Shown: piece after piece, positions 17,207 through 25,533 of the stretch | Layout: the number at the start of each line of letters is the position of its first letter | How positions within the stretch are numbered: the stretch's first letter is position 1 | NCBI RefSeq assembly: GCF_005860805.1 | Contig: NZ_VCEJ01000002.1 | Location: 2,030,375 to 2,094,374 of the forward strand | Length of the DNA: 64,000 nucleotides | Direction: 5' to 3' | DNA from: Dyadobacter luticola | GTDB taxonomy: Bacteria > Bacteroidota > Bacteroidia > Cytophagales > Spirosomataceae | Translations under genes and position numbers: made by a program | The notes under the pieces: generated by a model | Database searches by the model: none | Told to the model about the DNA's origin: nothing | What the model saw: the letters and a program-made list of their open reading frames with translations, nothing else

Positions 17207-17300
17207 CCGCATTATTTACTCAACGTTCCTCTATTACTTAACCTTTGAACTCGCTCGCCAGATGGGCACCTGGCGTTATGCTTAGCCGTGGTTCAGAATA
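17172..17300 (-). ncRNA. Candidate small RNA of about 130 nt
   Basis: The 488-base gap between the aldo/keto reductase and the Tat-type oxidoreductase subunit holds a promoter-to-terminator unit on the minus strand with no reading frame in it. A promoter-like pair lies just upstream (17306-17339), the proposed 5' end is near 17300, and the transcript would end in a very strong terminator. Inside, GCCAG-GTGCCCAT-CTGGC makes a stable hairpin (17257-17274), enclosed by a possible GAAC/GTTC helix. I do not recognise a known RNA family; it lacks the conserved loops of SRP RNA, RNase P RNA and tmRNA. Evidence is structural only. Confidence 0.45.
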
Positions 17301-17305
17301 TGATT

Positions 17306-17339
17306 CAAATATGCAGTTTCAATTTTGATTGTGTCAAAA
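17306..17339 (-). promoter_or_regulatory. Bacteroidota-type promoter for the candidate small RNA
   Basis: On the minus strand TTTTG (17335-17339) is followed after 21 bases by CATATTTG (17306-17313), close to the Bacteroidota consensus TTTG-N19-21-TAnnTTTG. The only deviation in the -7 box is C for the first T. Confidence 0.5.
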
Positions 17340-17459
17340 GCGATTATCCATCGGTGACAATGATTGAGCGATCGGAAAAATCGGGTTGATTATTGACAGA
17401 TAATGCTATATTTAAGATTAATTTGTGATTAATTGATAACTGACATTAAAACCTTAACC

Positions 17460-17990
17460 ATGAACCGTAGAGAAGCTGTTCAAAGAATAACCTTTCTGTT
17501 GGGGGGAACATTATCCGCACCCCTGATGGCAGGCGTCATGGGTGAAAAGCTGAATTTCGGGCCGTCGCTTGAAATTTCTGATAGCCAGGAAGCCCTGCTC
17601 GCCGATGTGGCCGACGTCATCATACCCACCACAACCACGCCGGGCGCAAAAGCCGCCGGGGCCGAAAAATTCATTACCCGCGTGCTACGTGATTGCTACG
17701 CGATGGAAGATCAAAAGAAATTCTATGACGGGCTAGGCAGAGTAGATGCGCTCAGCAAAGAGGCGTATTCCAAGTCGTTCTCGGCGCTGGACAACACGCA
17801 GAAGATTGAGATCATTAAAAAAACAACGGAATCGGATAAGCCATTTTTCCTGCAAATGAAGGGTTTGGCCGTCACCGGTTATTTCACTTCCGAAATCGGC
17901 GCAACACAAGCATTGGATTACCTTCCAATCCCGGGCAGGTTTGACGGAAGCTGGCCGATGCCGAAAGGGCAAAAAAGCTGGGCCCTCTAA
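17460..17990 (+). CDS. Gluconate 2-dehydrogenase subunit 3 family protein (Tat signal)
   Basis: A 176-residue protein of the gluconate 2-dehydrogenase gamma-subunit family. The N-terminus MNRREAVQRITFLLGG is a twin-arginine-type signal, so the protein is exported folded. The body shows the family block DVADVIIPTTTTPGAKAAG and a C-terminal YLPIPGRFDGSWP. The start ATG at 17460 places the RR pair at residues 3-4; the upstream TTG would only add residues unlike a signal. It is followed after 35 bases by a GMC oxidoreductase, its usual catalytic partner, and the small subunit probably carries that enzyme through the Tat pathway. Confidence 0.9.
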   Translation: MNRREAVQRITFLLGGTLSAPLMAGVMGEKLNFGPSLEISDSQEALLADVADVIIPTTTTPGAKAAGAEKFITRVLRDCYAMEDQKKFYDGLGRVDALSKEAYSKSFSALDNTQKIEIIKKTTESDKPFFLQMKGLAVTGYFTSEIGATQALDYLPIPGRFDGSWPMPKGQKSWAL

Positions 17991-18025
17991 TTTAACCCTG
18001 ACCAATTCTTAAAAATCTCTTAATA

Positions 18026-19747
18026 ATGGCGAATTTAAATATTGATGCATTAAAAGAAGTCACTTACGATGCCATCGTAATCGGCTCGGGCGTATCTGGC
18101 GGATGGGCGGCCAAAGAGCTGACCGAGAAAGGATTAAAAGTGCTGATGCTGGAAAAAGGCAAGCAGCTGGAACACATTACCGGCTATGAAAACGCCCTGA
18201 AAGCGCCCTGGGAAACCCAATATAACGGCAGACTTACCGTAAAACAAAAAGAAACGCACCCGTTTTTGTCCCGCGATTATCCGTACAATGAGATGACGGA
18301 GAAATACTGGATGAATGATGTGGATGCACCTTACGAAGAAAAGAAAAGGTTCGACTGGTTCCGTCCCAACATTGTCGGTGGCAAATCCATCATGTGGGGC
18401 CGTCAGTCATACCGGCTGAGCGATATCGATTTTGAAGCGAATTTGAAGGATGGCATCGCGGTTGACTGGCCGATCAGATATAAAGACATAGCGCCCTGGT
18501 ATTCTTATGTTGAAAAACACGTAGGTATCTCGGGCGAAAAACTGGGACTTCCTCAGCTTCCGGACAGCGATTTTATCCCGCCAATGGAAATGTATTTTGT
18601 TGAAAAAGAGGTCAGGAAGAGACTTGAAAAAGAATTTCCTGGCAGAAATATGACAATCGGCCGCGTGGCAAACTTGTCGCAGCCGACCAAAATTCAGCTC
18701 GACGGGGGCCGAAGCCCATGCCAGTACCGCAACCGTTGTTCTTATGGTTGTCCTTACGGTGCTTATTTCAGTACCCAGTCGAGTACATTGCCGCCAGCGA
18801 TGAAAACCGGTTTGCTGACATTGAGACCAGATTCGGCCGTACGTGAAATTATTTACGATGGTAAAAAACAAGGCGGACGTGCCACTGGGGTACGCGTGGT
18901 TGACACGACGACTTTGCAGGAAAAAGAATATTTCGCAAACATTATCTTCGTCTGCGCCAGCGCAATCGCTTCTGCCGCACTGCTTTTGAACTCAACTTCC
19001 GACCGTTTCCCGAATGGTATGGGCAATGATTCCGGCGAGCTGGGACATAACCTGATGGACCACCACTTCCGCACCGGCGCAAGCGGTACCTGGGAAGGTG
19101 ATCTGGACAAGTATTATTTCGGACGCCGTGCAAACGGAATTTACATTCCACGCTACCGCAACATCGGAAACGATAAGCGCGACTACCTGCGCGGCTTTGG
19201 CTATCAGGGTGGCGGCGGTCGTCAGGGATGGCAGCGCAATGTGGCTGAACTGGCTTTCGGTGCTGATTTTAAAGAAGAACTGACCACGCCAGGCGCATGG
19301 ACCATGGGCTTCGGAGGTTTTGGCGAAACATTGCCGGCCCATGAAAACCACATGTACCTGAGCAAGGAGAAAAAAGATAAGTTCGGTATCCCGACTGTTG
19401 TCTTCGACGCGGATCTTCGTGAAAACGAGAAGAAAATGCGGAAGGATATGATGAACGATGCAGCCGAAATGTTGGAAAAATCGGGCGTGAAGAATGTGAA
19501 GACTTACGATAACGGTTCATACCTCGGTATGGCGATCCACGAAATGGGAACTGCCAGAATGGGACGCGACCCGAAAACATCGGTTTTGAATGGTAACAAC
19601 CAGCTTCACTCGGTGAAAAATGTGTTCGTGACAGACGGAGCCTCCATGACTTCCGCATCCTGCGTAAACCCGTCGCTAACTTATATGGCGATGACGGCCC
19701 GCGCGGTGGATTTTGCTGTGAAAGAATCGAAGAAGAAGAATATCTGA
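18026..19747 (+). CDS. GMC family oxidoreductase (FAD-dependent sugar/alcohol dehydrogenase)
   Basis: A 573-residue flavoprotein of the glucose-methanol-choline family. The N-terminal FAD-binding motif is VIGSGVSGGWAAKELTEKG (about residues 17-35), followed by NIVGGKSIMWGRQSYRL. The C-terminal GMC region has GMAIHEMGTARMGRDPKTSVL and VFVTDGASMTSASCVNPSLT. A CRNRCSYGCPYG cysteine cluster (about 236) is typical of the gluconate 2-dehydrogenase large-subunit subgroup. It has no signal peptide, consistent with co-export with the Tat-tagged small subunit encoded just upstream. No cytochrome c subunit follows, so the electron acceptor is unclear. Substrate not determinable. Confidence 0.93.
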   Translation: MANLNIDALKEVTYDAIVIGSGVSGGWAAKELTEKGLKVLMLEKGKQLEHITGYENALKAPWETQYNGRLTVKQKETHPFLSRDYPYNEMTEKYWMNDVDAPYEEKKRFDWFRPNIVGGKSIMWGRQSYRLSDIDFEANLKDGIAVDWPIRYKDIAPWYSYVEKHVGISGEKLGLPQLPDSDFIPPMEMYFVEKEVRKRLEKEFPGRNMTIGRVANLSQPTKIQLDGGRSPCQYRNRCSYGCPYGAYFSTQSSTLPPAMKTGLLTLRPDSAVREIIYDGKKQGGRATGVRVVDTTTLQEKEYFANIIFVCASAIASAALLLNSTSDRFPNGMGNDSGELGHNLMDHHFRTGASGTWEGDLDKYYFGRRANGIYIPRYRNIGNDKRDYLRGFGYQGGGGRQGWQRNVAELAFGADFKEELTTPGAWTMGFGGFGETLPAHENHMYLSKEKKDKFGIPTVVFDADLRENEKKMRKDMMNDAAEMLEKSGVKNVKTYDNGSYLGMAIHEMGTARMGRDPKTSVLNGNNQLHSVKNVFVTDGASMTSASCVNPSLTYMAMTARAVDFAVKESKKKNI

Positions 19748-19770
19748 TCGATTTAGTTTTGAAAAGAAAG

Positions 19771-19807
19771 AGACTTACCGGGCTTCAAAATCCGGTAAGT
19801 CTTTTTT
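19771..19807 (+). terminator. Intrinsic terminator of the GMC oxidoreductase gene
   Basis: A perfect 11-bp stem AGACTTACCGG / CCGGTAAGTCT with a 10-base loop is followed by six T residues. It reaches the stop codon of the convergent DeoR-type gene. Confidence 0.88.
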
Positions 19808-20555
19808 ATAAAATCCGGATCCCCGCCGCCCGAAAAAGCCCCAGCTTCTCCTCCGAAGCATCCATTTCCGTGATAATGTAGTCCAGACTTTCTATCGGGC
19901 ACACCCGGTAAGTCTCGTAGGTCCCTAGTTTGTCAAAAGTGCTGAGCGCCACCGAAATCCCTGAATTCCTTAACATTACCTGCTTCAATTCTGCCTCTTC
20001 CAGATAATTGGCCGTCACACCCCGCTGAATATCCAGCGCACAAACGCCCATAAAATAAACATCCGCCTGAAAATTCTCGACCATCCTGACCGCCGCCATG
20101 CCGACGATCGTTTCGGATTCCTTGAAATAAGTACCTCCAAGCAAAATCAATTTAACCCCCGGATAAGCGGAAAGTGCGGGAACGATAGCCGTATTATTGG
20201 TAATCACAGTAAGCTTAATGTCCGTCGGCAGTAGCGAAACCAATGTAAAAACCGAGGTACCGCCGTCGAGAAAAATCGTCTGACCGCTTTTGATCAGCGG
20301 CTGGGCTTTGTGCGCGATAATTTCCTTGTCATCTTTTAAATGAACAATCCTTTCCTTGAAAGTCAGCGGGTTGTGCGCCCTGGGAATTGCGCCGCCGCGC
20401 ACTTTCATGAGCAAACCATTATTGGACAATGCATCAATATCCCGCCGGATCGTATCCTCGGAAACATTCAGCGCCGAACTCAGCTGTGCAAAGCCCACCT
20501 CCTGGTCGTCCTTTAACCGATCAAGAATGTATGCAAATCGTTTTTCCCGGATCAT
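19806..20555 (-). CDS. DeoR/GlpR family transcriptional regulator
   Basis: A 249-residue repressor-type protein. The N-terminal DeoR winged helix (about residues 3-57) includes FAQLSSALNVSEDTIRRDID and GLLMKVRGGAIP, and the C-terminal sugar-phosphate sensor domain (about 75-230) includes IFLDGGTSVFTL and VITNNTAIVPAL. The family responds to phosphorylated sugars. It is divergent from an MFS transporter with 65 bases between, and repeats of GCAAATTT in that gap are likely operators, so regulation of the transporter and autoregulation are probable. Confidence 0.93.
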   Translation of the reverse strand: MIREKRFAYILDRLKDDQEVGFAQLSSALNVSEDTIRRDIDALSNNGLLMKVRGGAIPRAHNPLTFKERIVHLKDDKEIIAHKAQPLIKSGQTIFLDGGTSVFTLVSLLPTDIKLTVITNNTAIVPALSAYPGVKLILLGGTYFKESETIVGMAAVRMVENFQADVYFMGVCALDIQRGVTANYLEEAELKQVMLRNSGISVALSTFDKLGTYETYRVCPIESLDYIITEMDASEEKLGLFRAAGIRIL

Positions 20556-20572
20556 TTACAAATATTTATTTT

Positions 20573-20608
20573 GCAAATTTCTGCAAATTTGCATTAATTC
20601 GCAAATCG
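20573..20608. promoter_or_regulatory. GCAAATTT repeats, candidate DeoR-family operators
   Basis: The gap between the DeoR-type gene and the MFS gene contains GCAAATTT twice (20573-20580 and 20583-20590) and GCAAATCG (20601-20608). The second copy is part of the palindrome GCAAATTTGC (20583-20592). Another GCAAATCG occurs within the start of the regulator gene (20533-20540). Their clustering in the divergent promoter region points to regulator binding. Confidence 0.5.
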
Positions 20609-20620
20609 ATTTTTTATTTT

Positions 20621-21760
20621 ATGATGGACGAGAAACTAAGAACCAAAAGCGCAAGAAGGGCCACATTATTAATTTTTTTGGTTTGCGGCATCGGCCTTTC
20701 GAGCTGGGCGCCGATGGTACCTTTTGCAAAATTAAAGCTGGGTTTGAATGATGCAGATCTTGGCGTAGTGCTGCTCTCGCTAGGCGCGGGGGCTATATTA
20801 ATGATGCCTTTTACAGGTTTACTAATTAATAAATATGGCAGCCGCAGGATCGCGCTGATTGCTGCGCTGGTCATCGCCACATTATTACCCTTGTTACTGC
20901 TGGCTTCCTCGGCAATACAGCTGGCTATGGCACTTTTCATTTTTGGGGCAGGGATCGGGTCGATTGATGTTGCTATGAATGCGCAGGCTGTGCTCGTGCA
21001 GGAGAAGCACGGCAGCCACATTATGTCGTCATTTCATGGAATGTTCAGTGTAGGCGGGTTACTCGGGTCGATCGGTCTTGGTTTTCTGATCAAAGCGGGC
21101 TTATCCCCGACCGTCGCGGCTTTAAGTATTTCCCTTCTGCTGATCGTGATCACGGCAACTCAGTTCAAAAAATTATTTCCAAAATCCGAAGAAGCCCAAG
21201 CCGATAGCATGACCTTGTCTTTACCCAAAGGACCGGTTGTTTTTCTGGGTATCATGTGCTTTATCACTTTTCTGGCCGAAGGCTCACTACTTGATTGGAG
21301 CGCTGTTTTTCTTCAATTTTCCAGAAATTTCGACCCCTCACTTTCCGGTCTTGGCTACGCTTCTTTCTCCGTAGCGATGGCCGTCATGCGCCTTACCGGG
21401 GATGGTATTATCCACAGGCTTGGGTCAGCGAAGGTGGTTCTGTACGGTACATTGCTGGCCGGTTTCGGATTTCTGATCGCGGTAACATTGCCCTGGGCAG
21501 CCGCAGCGCTGATTGGATTTGTACTTGTGGGGCTTGGTGCTGCCAATGTAGTACCCGTATTTTTTACCGCTGCCGGGCGCATTCCCAATATTCCGCCATC
21601 CATAGCATTGTCTGGTGTCACAATCTTGGGTTATTCAGGACAACTTGCTGGCCCTGCCATGATCGGCGTGCTGGCTGAACTGACGTCGCTTTCTATCGCG
21701 CTAGGTTTTGTGGGTGTGCTGCTTTTTGTAGTGGCATTTGCTTACCGTCACAGGGAGTAG
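20621..21760 (+). CDS. MFS transporter, YbjJ-like
   Basis: A 379-residue major facilitator superfamily protein with about twelve hydrophobic segments. The block VVFLGIMCFITFLAEGSLLD followed by WSAVFL resembles the E. coli YbjJ-type family, whose substrates are not well established. Signature loops NKYGSRRIAL and GADIMS-like sequences of MFS carriers are present (for example LINKYGSRR near residue 70). The start is the ATG at 20621; an open frame upstream runs through the divergent promoter and is not coding. The adjacent DeoR-type regulator suggests a sugar or sugar-derived substrate. Confidence 0.88.
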   Translation: MMDEKLRTKSARRATLLIFLVCGIGLSSWAPMVPFAKLKLGLNDADLGVVLLSLGAGAILMMPFTGLLINKYGSRRIALIAALVIATLLPLLLLASSAIQLAMALFIFGAGIGSIDVAMNAQAVLVQEKHGSHIMSSFHGMFSVGGLLGSIGLGFLIKAGLSPTVAALSISLLLIVITATQFKKLFPKSEEAQADSMTLSLPKGPVVFLGIMCFITFLAEGSLLDWSAVFLQFSRNFDPSLSGLGYASFSVAMAVMRLTGDGIIHRLGSAKVVLYGTLLAGFGFLIAVTLPWAAAALIGFVLVGLGAANVVPVFFTAAGRIPNIPPSIALSGVTILGYSGQLAGPAMIGVLAELTSLSIALGFVGVLLFVVAFAYRHRE

Positions 21761-21761
21761 C

Positions 21762-22892
21762 TTAAAATGCTTCGCCGGTAAAAAGGTAAAAACCGGGTCC
21801 ATCTTTTGTCAGGCCCATATCCAGCCGGAGAAAAATATCCTTTTTAGGAAAAAGTAAATACCGTATCCCGATCCCGCCCGACGGCCGGACATACCTGGTA
21901 TCAAATGCATTGATTTTCGGAGCGACCATCGCCGCACCCGCAAATGCCACCGCACCGATCCTTTTACTAAATCCAAAGGGCAGCCACCGGTGCTCCAACT
22001 GCGCCGCCACCATATTTTTATCACGGTACCTGCCATAATAGTAACCCCGCATGATCATTTCGCCACCCATCAAAGCCAGCTGGTTGAAAGGCACATCGCC
22101 GGAGTTGAAATTCCCGTACACCTGCCAGGCCAGCACATTGCGTGCACTCGTAGGATGTGACGAGCGGATATCCACACTAACAGCCTGGAAGTCCGTCTTA
22201 CTGCCAAATGCAGGTGCATATCTGAGATAAGATACTTCGCCAAAAAATCCCTTTCTGACATTGAGCACATTATGCCGGTTATCATAAACCACCGCCGCAC
22301 CCAGTCCCAGATTCCGGGTACCATCGGCACCCAGTGGTTTTTCATACTGGTGATTGTCGGGCTGATTGAAATGCGTATTGTATAGCTGCTGATAATCGAC
22401 TTCCGGTCCTACAAAAAGATTTGGCCGGACTTTCCTCAGTACCCGCTGTCTCAGCAAAAGATAGTTAGCATCAATTAATGCCGGATCTTTTTCCGGCGTT
22501 TCCGGCCCGATACCATAATAAAGCAGTGGAAAACGCTGGAACCGGGTACGTCCAAGGATAAACCATTTATCCTTATCCCCATAAATCGCATTGTCGAGCC
22601 AAATACCGTACTGCGCTTCAAGCGTAAAAAAACTGAATGCCTGGATTTCACTGAGGCGGTTGAGGGAATCTTTTTTTGCCTGAAAAATCAGCAAAGCCGA
22701 CAAGCCGCCTTCGAAGCTGGTTTCGGGCGAATATCCCAAAGTGGGATAAACGCGAAAGCTCGACTGCCCCGCCGAAGCCGTGTCAGAAATGGTCTTTTTC
22801 ACAAAACGCTTGAACCAGCTATCCTGCGCATTTGCAAAATGACAGGAAAGAACAACATTAAGAAGCAACAGTAAAACTCTTATTGTATGCAA
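21762..22892 (-). CDS. BamA/TamA family outer-membrane beta-barrel protein
   Basis: A 376-residue outer-membrane protein with a signal peptide (RVLLLLLNVVLSCHFANA) and a bacterial surface antigen (D15-type) barrel occupying most of the mature chain. Barrel strands such as GGIGIRYLLFPKKDIFLRLD near the C-terminus and GGEMIMRGYYYGRYRDKNMV in the middle resemble the BamA lid-loop region (RG-Y). There are no POTRA repeats, so it is a barrel-only family member rather than BamA itself. The best start is a TTG at 22892; no ATG exists upstream before a stop. Function in export or as a porin is unknown. Confidence 0.8.
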   Translation of the reverse strand: MHTIRVLLLLLNVVLSCHFANAQDSWFKRFVKKTISDTASAGQSSFRVYPTLGYSPETSFEGGLSALLIFQAKKDSLNRLSEIQAFSFFTLEAQYGIWLDNAIYGDKDKWFILGRTRFQRFPLLYYGIGPETPEKDPALIDANYLLLRQRVLRKVRPNLFVGPEVDYQQLYNTHFNQPDNHQYEKPLGADGTRNLGLGAAVVYDNRHNVLNVRKGFFGEVSYLRYAPAFGSKTDFQAVSVDIRSSHPTSARNVLAWQVYGNFNSGDVPFNQLALMGGEMIMRGYYYGRYRDKNMVAAQLEHRWLPFGFSKRIGAVAFAGAAMVAPKINAFDTRYVRPSGGIGIRYLLFPKKDIFLRLDMGLTKDGPGFYLFTGEAF

Positions 22893-22956
22893 TTGCTGAG
22901 TATTTTGGGTGAAGATGCGTTTGTAGAACCGTTAAATAAAAAATTGAGCCAACCTG

Positions 22957-25062
22957 ATGATAAGATTTTCCGCACTGATCTGCCTTCTTTTATACGCATT
23001 CACATTGCCGGCTCAAGAGAGCGCCGACCAGGATTTTTGGTGGAAAAGAAACAATCTCCGTGTAATCCAAATGAACCTTCCGGCTTATGAAGCCGCTACC
23101 ATCAATGCTGATTCGATCGTGGAAGATCTGGTCAATTTTTCAGCTAACACCCTGCTGATCAATGCAGGCGGGATCATGGCGTTTTATCCGACGAAGCTGG
23201 ATTTTCACTACACCAATCCTTACATGAAAAACAATGTGCTGGGAGATGTGGTCAAAAAATGTCACGAGAAGAACATCCGCGTCATCGTCCGGTTTGATTT
23301 CAGCCGGGTGCACGAAAGCATATTCAAGGCACATCCCGACTGGTGCTACATTTCGCCAAAAGGCGAGCGGATCATCAATACCGATATGTATGTGGTCTCG
23401 ATAAATGCTCCCTACGTGCAGGAAAAGGCATTTAAGATCATTGAAGAAGTGATCGACACCTTCCCGATCGACGGGATTTTTCTGAATATGCCGGGTTATC
23501 AGGTCAACAATCCATACGAGGGTAAGTACCACGGCATTGACCAGAATGATTTTGATAAAAAGCGTTTTGCGGAATATTCGGGTGGAAAAACATTGCCGAC
23601 CGAGGAAAACAAGGCCGATCCGCTATACCAGCAATACCTTGAATTCAAGAAAGTGACGGTGGAAGACTGGTCGGAAAAGCTTCACAAGCTGGTCAAAGCC
23701 AAAAATCCGCAGATCGCGATTTGTACCTACTCAGACAAATTTGTTGACATTATCCGGCATGAATCCCAAAGCATGACCACCCTGCCCTACTGGCCTTACT
23801 CGGCTTCCGATAATGTCGGGAATGCGGTCAATTCCTTTCCAAATCACGTCATCAGCAATGCCAGCATTCAGCAGATTTCCTTTCAATCGCGGTACAATGC
23901 CGTCGAGCCGCAGGAAGTGCAGATCCGGCTTTATGAGAACATTGCGAATGGTTCGGGCCTGGATATGAGCATGATGGGCGATATGCGTGGGTATGAAGAC
24001 GAGCGGAATTATGGTGTTTTCAAAAAGGTATATGCATTTCACAAAAAGCATGAGCCCTATTTTGGAAAGTACAAATCACTGGCGAAAATCGCGGTTATCG
24101 CACCCGGCGCCTGGCCGAATGGTGATCCGATGCAGGAATATCGCGGCATTCAGTTAATGCTGAGAGAGGCGCACATTCCTTTTGATATTGTGGAAGATGG
24201 GCAGATTGAAAATCTGGCGGAAAAGATCAAAAACTATCAACTGCTGATCCTGCCGGAAATCACTTATCTGAAACCCGAAGCGATCAAAATCCTCAAAGAA
24301 GCGAGCGCTAACGGAACAAACCTGATCGCCACCAATCGCAGCTTTTTCGACAGTCCGGAAATATTAATGCAGCTTTTTGGAGCGAAAATCGATAAGAAGG
24401 ACAATGACGGTGCGGGTAACTACCTCATTCCGGATAAACGCGAGATTTTTAAGAGCTTCAAAGGACAGTCGATGATTTTCTGGAAATTCAATCTGGGTAT
24501 GTATGATCTCTCGGCCGCAGACCAGAAATTCCTCCCTATCCTGACCAAAGGACGCCCAGGCCCGCCTGAAATTATCGGTGGCCATGAACCGACGGGTTAC
24601 TATGCGATGGGGATCAAAAACCATCCGAAGAGCAAAGCAATTATTTTTCCTGAAAATTTGGGAAAAATCTATTACATGCATGGCTATCAGGAACATAAAA
24701 AACTGCTGCTGGACGCAATCCGCTATGTTTTGCCGGAAGTTTCCGAAACATTCCTGACCAATGCGCCGGCAAGAATCGAAACGATTTTAAAGGAATTTAC
24801 CAAGAATACCGTCAGTAATAAAAACAAGCAAACTTCCGACGGCCTGATCCTGCATTTGATCAACCTGACCGGTTTCAGCGGCAACACTTATTTCGAGCCG
24901 CTGCCGGTTTTTGATCTGGATTTTAAAATTAAATCAGATAAAAAGCCGCAGAAAGTGTTCACATTAACCGACGAAAAACCGGTGAAATTTACCTGGACCA
25001 ATGGTGTCGTGAATTTGAAAATCAACAAACTAGAAGATTTCAACAGCATTGTAATCGAATGA
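22957..25062 (+). CDS. GHL6-type putative glycoside hydrolase with glutamine-amidotransferase-like domain
   Basis: A 701-residue exported protein (signal peptide MIRFSALICLLLYAFTLPAQ). The first half (about residues 25-365) is a TIM-barrel-like domain of the hypothetical glycoside hydrolase GHL6 type: FSANTLLINAGG, VRFDFSRVHESIFKAHPDW, DGIFLNMPGY. The second half (about 375-600) resembles the class I glutamine-amidotransferase-like trimerisation domain of GH42 enzymes (IQLMLREAHIPFDIVED, YQLLILPEITYL, YMHGYQEHKKLLLDAIRYVLP). A beta-sandwich tail completes it. Likely acts on an oligosaccharide in the periplasm; substrate unknown. Its stop overlaps the start of a truncated hemoglobin gene (ATGA). 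Confidence 0.75.
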   Translation: MIRFSALICLLLYAFTLPAQESADQDFWWKRNNLRVIQMNLPAYEAATINADSIVEDLVNFSANTLLINAGGIMAFYPTKLDFHYTNPYMKNNVLGDVVKKCHEKNIRVIVRFDFSRVHESIFKAHPDWCYISPKGERIINTDMYVVSINAPYVQEKAFKIIEEVIDTFPIDGIFLNMPGYQVNNPYEGKYHGIDQNDFDKKRFAEYSGGKTLPTEENKADPLYQQYLEFKKVTVEDWSEKLHKLVKAKNPQIAICTYSDKFVDIIRHESQSMTTLPYWPYSASDNVGNAVNSFPNHVISNASIQQISFQSRYNAVEPQEVQIRLYENIANGSGLDMSMMGDMRGYEDERNYGVFKKVYAFHKKHEPYFGKYKSLAKIAVIAPGAWPNGDPMQEYRGIQLMLREAHIPFDIVEDGQIENLAEKIKNYQLLILPEITYLKPEAIKILKEASANGTNLIATNRSFFDSPEILMQLFGAKIDKKDNDGAGNYLIPDKREIFKSFKGQSMIFWKFNLGMYDLSAADQKFLPILTKGRPGPPEIIGGHEPTGYYAMGIKNHPKSKAIIFPENLGKIYYMHGYQEHKKLLLDAIRYVLPEVSETFLTNAPARIETILKEFTKNTVSNKNKQTSDGLILHLINLTGFSGNTYFEPLPVFDLDFKIKSDKKPQKVFTLTDEKPVKFTWTNGVVNLKINKLEDFNSIVIE

Positions 25063-25532
25063 AAGAGCAACCAATACCAACCTTATTCGAATGGGCAGGC
25101 GGGATGCCGGTTTTCGAAAAACTGACGGATCATTTTTATGAAAAAGTGTTAAGTGACCCGCTTTTGGAACCCGTTTTCAAGCACATGTCGAAGGAGCATC
25201 AGCTGCACGTCGCGCACTTTATCGCAGAAGTTTTCGGCGGACCCGAAATGTACAGTTCCGAGGAAGGAAGTCATTTCAAAATGATCCAAAAACATTTGGC
25301 CAAACACCTCACGGAGCAGCACCGGCAACGCTGGGTAGCACTTTTACTCGAAACCGCCGATGAAATCAACCTCCCCGACGATCCTGAATTCCGCTCGGCT
25401 TTTGTGGCCTACATTGAGTGGGGCACGCGCATCGCGGTGCTCAATTCAAACATTGAAAACCTGGAAATGAACCCGGACGAGCCGATGCCGAAATGGGGCT
25501 GGGGCGTACCGGGCGGACCATATCTGGGGTAA
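25059..25532 (+). CDS. Group II truncated hemoglobin
   Basis: A 157-residue TrHbII-type globin. The start FEWAGGMPVFEKLTDHFYEK matches the family's A/B helices. Proximal His is H79 (MIQKH), and W92 in HRQRW corresponds to the invariant TrpG8 of group II. The C-terminus carries a Trp/Pro/Gly-rich tail (PKWGWGVPGG). Such globins bind oxygen, NO or peroxide. The start codon overlaps the stop of the upstream glycosidase-like gene by four bases, so the two are co-translated, though one is secreted and the other cytosolic. It converges on the next gene with a one-base gap. Confidence 0.93.
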   Translation: MKEQPIPTLFEWAGGMPVFEKLTDHFYEKVLSDPLLEPVFKHMSKEHQLHVAHFIAEVFGGPEMYSSEEGSHFKMIQKHLAKHLTEQHRQRWVALLLETADEINLPDDPEFRSAFVAYIEWGTRIAVLNSNIENLEMNPDEPMPKWGWGVPGGPYLG

Positions 25533-25533
25533 G

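Noticed and set aside
17251-17300. tRNA-like or SRP-like RNA in the gap before the oxidoreductase subunit
   Set aside because: No acceptor stem, CCA or T-loop (TTCRA) and no conserved SRP GNRA apical loop; kept only as an unclassified small RNA candidate.
20429-20620. N-terminal extension of the MFS transporter
   Set aside because: The extension runs through the start of the divergent DeoR gene and its operator region and is Pro/Ser/His-rich, unlike a membrane protein N-terminus.
21762-22892. Identification as BamA proper
   Set aside because: At 376 residues it lacks the five POTRA domains, so only the barrel family can be assigned.
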